Origin: an uncultured Pelagibacteraceae bacterium
GTDB taxonomy: Bacteria; Pseudomonadota; Alphaproteobacteria; Pelagibacterales; Pelagibacteraceae
Assembly: GCA_902615435.1 (NCBI GenBank)
Contig: CACMOZ010000001.1
Location: 62,001-126,000 of the forward strand
Reading direction: 5' to 3'
DNA length: 64,000 bases
A model generated the notes under the pieces. That model made no database searches. It saw only the letters and a list, made by a program, of their open reading frames with translations, and was not told the DNA's origin. This document shows, one piece after another, positions 59,054 to 64,000 of the stretch (positions within the stretch are counted from its first letter, which is position 1; each line of letters begins with the position of its first letter). The translations under genes were made by a program, and so were the position numbers.

Positions 59054-59996
59054 AGTTGCAGTTTTAGATGATTATCAAAATGCTTTTCAACAAATTGTTG
59101 AAGTAGATAAGTATAAAGATAAATTTAATTTTCAGGTTTTTAACGAACCCTTTTCAGATGAAAAAGAAGCTGCTGTACAATTAGAGGATTTCGAAGCTTT
59201 ATTCATCATGAGGGAGAGAACTCCAATTACAAAAGATCTTATAGAAAATTTGCCAAAGCTTAAATACATAATGACTTCGGGAATGAGAAATAATGCAATT
59301 AATTTGGAAACAGCAAAGAAAAAAAATATACTTGTTTGTGGCACAGAAATAAATCCTAATCCTGCTGCTGAAATAACATGGGCATTAATTCTCGGGCTTT
59401 ATCGAAATATGAAACAAGAAATCGATAATATGTTTCAAGGATACTGGCAGACAACGATTGGTTTTGAATTGAAAGGAAAAATGTTGGGCTTGATTGGTCT
59501 TGGAAAAATCGGAACACAGGTAGCTAAAGTTGCAAAAGCTTTTGGTATGGATGTTTGTGCTTGGAGTGAAAATTTAAATCTATCGCATGCGAATGAACTT
59601 GGAGTATTACCCATGAGTAAAGAAGATTTATTAAAAAACTCTGATATAATATCCATTCACTTAGTTTTAGGAGAAAGATATAAAAATTTAATATCAAAAA
59701 AAGAATTAGAAATGATGAAAAAAAATGCTTTCATTATCAATACGTCAAGAGGACCAATCATTAATGAAAAAGATTTAGTTGAAGCTCTCAAAGATGAAAA
59801 AATAGCTGGAGCTGGTTTAGATGTTTACGATAAAGAACCTTTACCTCAAGATCATAAATTAAGATTTCTTCCTAATGCTTTGTTACTTCCTCACATCGGT
59901 TACGTTACAGCAGAAAATTATTCAAAATTTTATTTGCAGATGATAGAAAGCCTTGAAGGTTGCTTAAAAAACAAACCCTTAAGACTAATCTCGTAA
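59046..59996 (+). CDS. D-2-hydroxyacid dehydrogenase family protein
   Basis: LGLIGLGKIGTQVAKVAKAFGMDV; NTSRGPIINEKDLVEAL; GAGLDVYDKEPLP. Confidence 0.92.
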   Translation: MIKVAVLDDYQNAFQQIVEVDKYKDKFNFQVFNEPFSDEKEAAVQLEDFEALFIMRERTPITKDLIENLPKLKYIMTSGMRNNAINLETAKKKNILVCGTEINPNPAAEITWALILGLYRNMKQEIDNMFQGYWQTTIGFELKGKMLGLIGLGKIGTQVAKVAKAFGMDVCAWSENLNLSHANELGVLPMSKEDLLKNSDIISIHLVLGERYKNLISKKELEMMKKNAFIINTSRGPIINEKDLVEALKDEKIAGAGLDVYDKEPLPQDHKLRFLPNALLLPHIGYVTAENYSKFYLQMIESLEGCLKNKPLRLIS

Positions 59997-60105
59997 ATTT
60001 TATCTTCAATTACAGGTTGTATTTGATAAACTCATAATGAGTGATTCGTTTGTTTTATAACAGACAAATCTCTGCTTAAAATAAGAATATTTATAAAAGG
60101 GGAGT

Positions 60106-60507
60106 ATGAAAAAAATTTTAGGATTATTGTTAGGGCTTTCGTTATTAACAGGTTGCGCAGAGTCCTTAGCTCTATTAGGTCCTACTTCTACTGCAGTAAC
60201 TGGTGGAAATATTGCCCAATCAGCTTTTTCTTCGGCAGTAAATTATGGAGTAAAAAAACAAACCGGAAAAAGTCCGATGGAGCATGCAATAGCATATGCA
60301 GAGGAAGTAAATCCCGAGAAAAAAAAGGAACCTTGCTTGTCATTTGTTGAAAAAACAAACTCAGAAATTTGTGCAATAGTGAAAAAACAATTAGAATTAA
60401 GTAAATCTAAAATTCTAATGAGATCAAAGGAAAAATCTATAAAAGATCTCACTTCATCACTAAAGCCTTACATAAATAAAAAATCTAAAATTAAGTACTT
60501 GGACTAA
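60106..60507 (+). CDS. Small lipoprotein, paralog 1
   Basis: Lipobox LLTGCAESLALLGP; paralogous to 60649..61056. Confidence 0.7.
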   Translation: MKKILGLLLGLSLLTGCAESLALLGPTSTAVTGGNIAQSAFSSAVNYGVKKQTGKSPMEHAIAYAEEVNPEKKKEPCLSFVEKTNSEICAIVKKQLELSKSKILMRSKEKSIKDLTSSLKPYINKKSKIKYLD

Positions 60508-60648
60508 GTAATTTTATAACAAGATCTTCATATCTGATTCAAGATATTAACTATCACAGGTTGTGTTAATAAAAATTAACATACTTACAATTAACTTTTA
60601 TTTAAAGATGAAGCGGATATATGAAACCTATTGAAACAAATTTTAATC

Positions 60649-61056
60649 ATGAAAAAGATACTGCTTTTATTTTTAACTACTCTCTTACTGAACGGTTGCG
60701 CAGAGTCTTTGGCATTACTCGGTCCAGGAGCATCGAACGGAAGAATTATTCAATCTAGTCTAAATTCAGCGATAAGTTATGGGATTAAAAAACAAACAGG
60801 AAAAACCCCTTTAGAACACGCTATTACTTATGCAGAGGAAAAAAATCCTGAGAGAAAAAAAGAAACCTGCATTTCATCTTTTGAAATTACTAGGTCTGAA
60901 TTTTGTACCATTGCTAAAAAACAAATTAAGTTAAAAAGCACTCCACTGATAAAAAAGACTGCAAATATTTTAAAAGAATATCCAAAAAATGAAATTAAAG
61001 AGATATCTAAAATTGAGAAGATAGCAAAAAAATCAACTATTTATAATAGAAGGTAG
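60649..61056 (+). CDS. Small lipoprotein, paralog 2
   Basis: Lipobox LLNGCAESLALLGP; internal start MKKILLLFLTTLLLNGC preferred over 60631. Confidence 0.7.
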   Translation: MKKILLLFLTTLLLNGCAESLALLGPGASNGRIIQSSLNSAISYGIKKQTGKTPLEHAITYAEEKNPERKKETCISSFEITRSEFCTIAKKQIKLKSTPLIKKTANILKEYPKNEIKEISKIEKIAKKSTIYNRR

Positions 61057-61425
61057 TCCTAAGTTTTTCCAACCAGGATCTTGACCATTTCCACTAAACC
61101 CATCTGAAACATTTAAAGTAGAATAACCTTCTGCTTCTAAAAGTTTTGCTGCTAACAAAGATCTACCCCCGGCGGCACACATAACTAAAATTGTTTTATC
61201 TTTATTAATATTTTTTTTTACATTTTCTACAAAATTTGGATCTGGAACTTGCCAATTTGATAAATCAGGACTTACTGTTACAAAATATGTTTTTGAATTT
61301 AAATCTTCAGCATTAGGTTTGCCTAACGTAGTCCATTCATTTTCAGTTCTCACATCAAGTAAAACTACGTTAGAGTTTTCTTTAATATAACTTTTTATTT
61401 CAGATGATTTAATTTGTTTTATCAT
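61033..61425 (-). CDS. Rhodanese-like sulfurtransferase
   Basis: VVLLDVRTENEWTTLGKP; ILVMCAAGGRSLLAAKLLEAEGYSTLNVSDGF. Confidence 0.88.
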   Translation of the reverse strand: MIKQIKSSEIKSYIKENSNVVLLDVRTENEWTTLGKPNAEDLNSKTYFVTVSPDLSNWQVPDPNFVENVKKNINKDKTILVMCAAGGRSLLAAKLLEAEGYSTLNVSDGFSGNGQDPGWKNLGLPSIINS

Positions 61426-61433
61426 TTTTTATT

Positions 61434-61457
61434 TTGCCCCACATTTAAGTGGGGCAA
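61434..61457 (-). terminator. GC-rich perfect hairpin between metY and rhodanese gene; possible terminator/attenuator (no clear U tract)
   Basis: ttgccccac-atttaa-gtggggcaa, 9-bp perfect stem. Confidence 0.4.
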
Positions 61458-61464
61458 TTATAAT

Positions 61465-62757
61465 TTAAGCTGCTAAAGCTTGTTTGATGTCTGCAATGAT
61501 ATCATCCGGGTGTTCGATACCAATTGACAGTCTTACGTAGCCTGGTGTTACACCGGCTGCTGCTAACGCTGCATCGTCTAATTGACTGTGCGTTGTAGTA
61601 GCTGGGTGAATTGCTAGACTTCTAGCATCTCCAATATTAGCAACGTGATACAACATCTTTAAGTTATCGATGAATTTAGCACCAGCTTCTTTAGTGCCTA
61701 GATCCATTCCAACTAAAGAACCGTACCCACCTTGCATATATTTTTTAGCTCTTTCTTTAATCTCACCTTGGTGATTAGTAGGGTAGATCACATTCTTTAC
61801 TTTCTTTTGAGTTTCTAAGAAAGACACAACTTTTTCTGCGTTACTACAGTGTTGTTTCATTCTAAGAGCAACTGTTTCCAAACCTTGAATAATTTGGAAA
61901 GCATTAAATGGGCTTAAAGGAGCACCTAAGTCTCTCAATAAAACTACTCTTGCTCTGATTACAAAAGGAATGTTAGCCCCTGTTAATTGAGGAACTGCAT
62001 CTGCCCAAACGGCACCACCATAACTTTGATCAGGTTCGTTTATTAGTGGTTGTCTTTTTCTGTCTTTAATCCAGTCAAAGTTTCCACCATCAACAATTAT
62101 TCCACCAATTGAAGTTCCGTGACCACCAATATACTTAGTCAATGAGTGCATTACAATTGCAGCACCATGAGCTAAAGGTTTGCAAATTACTGGTGAAGCT
62201 GTGTTATCGATGATTAAAGGAATACCTTTTTTTCTACCGATATCTGAAACCTCTTTGATTGGGAACACACGAAGATAAGGATTTGGACAAGACTCACCGT
62301 AGTAAGCTCTTGTCTTATCATCAGTAACTTTTTCAAAGTTTTTAGGATCAGCAGGATCTGCAAATCTAACTTCAATACCTTGTTGTCTTAGGGTATTTTT
62401 GAATAAGTTTACTGTACCTCCGTACAAGTCAGTTGAAGCAACGATATTATCTCCAGCTTGTGCTAAATTTTGTATGCACATTGCTGAAGCTGCCTGACCT
62501 GAACCAACCGCTAGTGCTGCTACACCACCTTCTAATGCTGCTACTCTTTTCTCAAGCACATCACATGTTGGGTTCATTATTCTTGTGTAAATATTACCGA
62601 ACTCTTTTAAACCAAATAAATTTGCAGCAGTTTCTGCATTTTTAAATTGGTAAGAAGTTGTTTGGTAAATTGGAACAGCTACTGCTGTAGTTGCAGGATC
62701 ACTTCTGTAATCGCTACCATGCAAGCCAATAGTTTCCGGATGTTTAAAATCAGCCAT
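61465..62757 (-). CDS. metY: O-acetylhomoserine sulfhydrylase
   Basis: Cys/Met PLP enzyme: YQTTSYQFKNAETAANLF; IVMHSLTKYIGGHGTSIGG. Confidence 0.94.
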   Translation of the reverse strand: MADFKHPETIGLHGSDYRSDPATTAVAVPIYQTTSYQFKNAETAANLFGLKEFGNIYTRIMNPTCDVLEKRVAALEGGVAALAVGSGQAASAMCIQNLAQAGDNIVASTDLYGGTVNLFKNTLRQQGIEVRFADPADPKNFEKVTDDKTRAYYGESCPNPYLRVFPIKEVSDIGRKKGIPLIIDNTASPVICKPLAHGAAIVMHSLTKYIGGHGTSIGGIIVDGGNFDWIKDRKRQPLINEPDQSYGGAVWADAVPQLTGANIPFVIRARVVLLRDLGAPLSPFNAFQIIQGLETVALRMKQHCSNAEKVVSFLETQKKVKNVIYPTNHQGEIKERAKKYMQGGYGSLVGMDLGTKEAGAKFIDNLKMLYHVANIGDARSLAIHPATTTHSQLDDAALAAAGVTPGYVRLSIGIEHPDDIIADIKQALAA

Positions 62758-62800
62758 TGATTTTCCCCCTTACTGTTTCTCTTGTCGTTTCTTTTCTCAT
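62750..62800 (-). CDS. Possible 16-aa leader peptide overlapping metY start
   Basis: AAGGAGG then ATGAGAAAAGAAACGACAAGAGAAACAGTAAGGGGGAAAATCAATGGCTGA = MRKETTRETVRGKING*; stop overlaps metY codons 2-3. Confidence 0.35.
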   Translation of the reverse strand: MRKETTRETVRGKING

Positions 62801-62813
62801 TATTATAGCCTCC

Positions 62814-63872
62814 TTACGCTACGTTTCCATACTCTTTCATGTGTTTCGGTATTTTTTTATCTGAACCATACATGAAGTGTTTACTCATATTTTCCCTAAA
62901 TCTGCTTGCTGGAACTCTTAAACCAATCGCCTCTGCAACCTCTCGTATATGCATTGGGCTGGCTCCGCAGCAAACACCGATATATTTGACTCCTAAATCA
63001 AATACTTCTTTTGCGAAATTTCCAATCTCGTATCTATTGCATTGCAATGGATCCATAGCAGTAGGGAAAGTTCTGCCATGAGGAGATGGACAATTACATC
63101 CATTATTATCTGGAAGATTAAAAAATGTTGGGTGCTGTTCTGTTGTTCTGTAAGGAACTGGTAAAGCAGCAACATGACATTTAAGTTCTTTTCTAATTTT
63201 TTTAATATAAGGGAGCATTGTAGCTGGTCCTCTAAAACAATTTAGACCAACAACATCAGCTCCAAGTTCTTCTAACCTCTTACATGTTTCAAGGATAGTA
63301 TAACCGTCTCTCATTTTATTTTCACCCATCGGCGAAATAGTAATTACAGATGGTAAACCAGATTTTTTAATTGTTTCTAGGGCAGCAAAAGCTTCTTCAG
63401 CGTAGTAAAAAGTTTCACCAATAATAAAATCAGCTCTTTCTTCTTTTGCCCACTGAACCATTTCAGCGAACATACTTTTTACTTCTGCTTGTACTCTTGA
63501 ATTATTTTCTTCCCAAATATTACTGTTAGAAATGTTTCCTGCCATTAAGCTAACACCTAAACCTTTTGGTGGATTGTCAGCACATTTTCTGGCAATTCTT
63601 AAAGCAGCTCTATTTAAGGGCTCAAGCAAATGCTCTTTATCGATCACTCTCATTTTTTCTCTATGACCATTATAAGTAAAAGCTTGAACTATATTTGAGC
63701 CTGCATGTTGAAATTCTCTATGAAGATTTTCTAAAACTTCAGGATGCTCTAATGCTACTTCAGGAACAAACTCGCCAGAAGTTAAATAACCTCTTCGTTC
63801 CATTTCAAATAAATAACCTTCAGCACAAATTAAAGGCTGATCTTTTAAAGTATCTAATAAAATATTACTCAT
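62814..63872 (-). CDS. bhmT: Betaine-homocysteine S-methyltransferase family protein
   Basis: Homocysteine methyltransferase pattern: GSNIVQAFTYNGHREKM, GLNCFRGPATML, GVCCGASPMHIREVAEAIG. Confidence 0.9.
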   Translation of the reverse strand: MSNILLDTLKDQPLICAEGYLFEMERRGYLTSGEFVPEVALEHPEVLENLHREFQHAGSNIVQAFTYNGHREKMRVIDKEHLLEPLNRAALRIARKCADNPPKGLGVSLMAGNISNSNIWEENNSRVQAEVKSMFAEMVQWAKEERADFIIGETFYYAEEAFAALETIKKSGLPSVITISPMGENKMRDGYTILETCKRLEELGADVVGLNCFRGPATMLPYIKKIRKELKCHVAALPVPYRTTEQHPTFFNLPDNNGCNCPSPHGRTFPTAMDPLQCNRYEIGNFAKEVFDLGVKYIGVCCGASPMHIREVAEAIGLRVPASRFRENMSKHFMYGSDKKIPKHMKEYGNVA

Positions 63873-63874
63873 TT

Positions 63875-63932
63875 TCTCTCCATTTTAACCGGAGAGAGAT
63901 GAAATCGGTTGAGGGAGTTTATTGATTTCATC
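63875..63932 (-). promoter_or_regulatory. Structured leader adjacent to bhmT SD; SAM-V-like riboswitch candidate
   Basis: Minus strand: 9-bp stem GATGAAATC/GATTTCATC, then TCTCTCC-loop-GGAGAGA hairpin that sequesters the SD; loop CTCC could alternatively pair with the SD. Confidence 0.45.
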
Positions 63933-63937
63933 TACTT

Positions 63938-63994
63938 CTCCTTTTTAGTACTTCGGCAAAATGCCAGGTGTACAATATGGTTCAAATACCCGGT
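63938..63994 (-). promoter_or_regulatory. SAM-II riboswitch upstream of bhmT
   Basis: Minus strand ACCGGGTATTTGAACCATATTGTACACCTGG...GTACTAAAAAGGAG matches the remembered SAM-II core (GAUUUAACCGUAUUGCA...GCUAAAAAGG); P1 CCGGGT/ACCTGG. Confidence 0.75.
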
Positions 63995-64000
63995 TTTATT

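Noticed and set aside
60153-60452. Overlapping ORFs around lipoprotein 1
   Set aside because: Alternative frames of a short lipobox-bearing CDS; no support.
63963-63970. gccaggtg near the window end resembling the tmRNA repeat
   Set aside because: Only an 8-bp match, explained by the SAM-II P1 stem; coincidence.

Overview
AT-rich, tightly packed alphaproteobacterial chromosome segment. Gene content, codon bias and the tandem SAM-riboswitch/bhmT arrangement strongly resemble SAR11/Pelagibacterales (inference). Main blocks: mlaC/mlaA; rnpB; a nearly complete dcw cluster (mraZ-ftsZ-rsmH-ftsL-ftsI-murE::murF-mraY-murD-ftsW-murG-murC-murB-ddl-ftsQ-divergent ftsA-lpxC-bamD-ligA); pepP, uvrD, fumC; a small surface-glycan locus around a circularly permuted two-piece tmRNA gene; thyX, mrp, hflKC, degP, miaA; ilvBNC-leuA; mreBCD-mrdA-rodA; bactofilin; and metY-bhmT with a SAM-II-like riboswitch at the window edge. 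Most interesting: two loci carry very small, integrase-less, att-flanked cargo elements. (i) A 1.5 kb segment sits between an intact tRNA(CAT) and a 53-bp direct repeat of its 3' end. (ii) Two tandem segments (about 0.4 and 0.65 kb) are bounded by three copies of the 3' end of the permuted tmRNA coding piece. The tRNA element and the larger tmRNA element both have paired short direct repeats with 11-bp periodicity about 50-58 bp inside each end, which looks like integrase arm-type sites. This suggests a class of mini-satellite elements mobilised in trans. Other points: a degenerate FtsA, ftsZ relocated next to mraZ behind a three-repeat MraZ box, a MurE-MurF fusion, a G9 tract in a glycan-locus gene, and a leader ORF overlapping the metY start.
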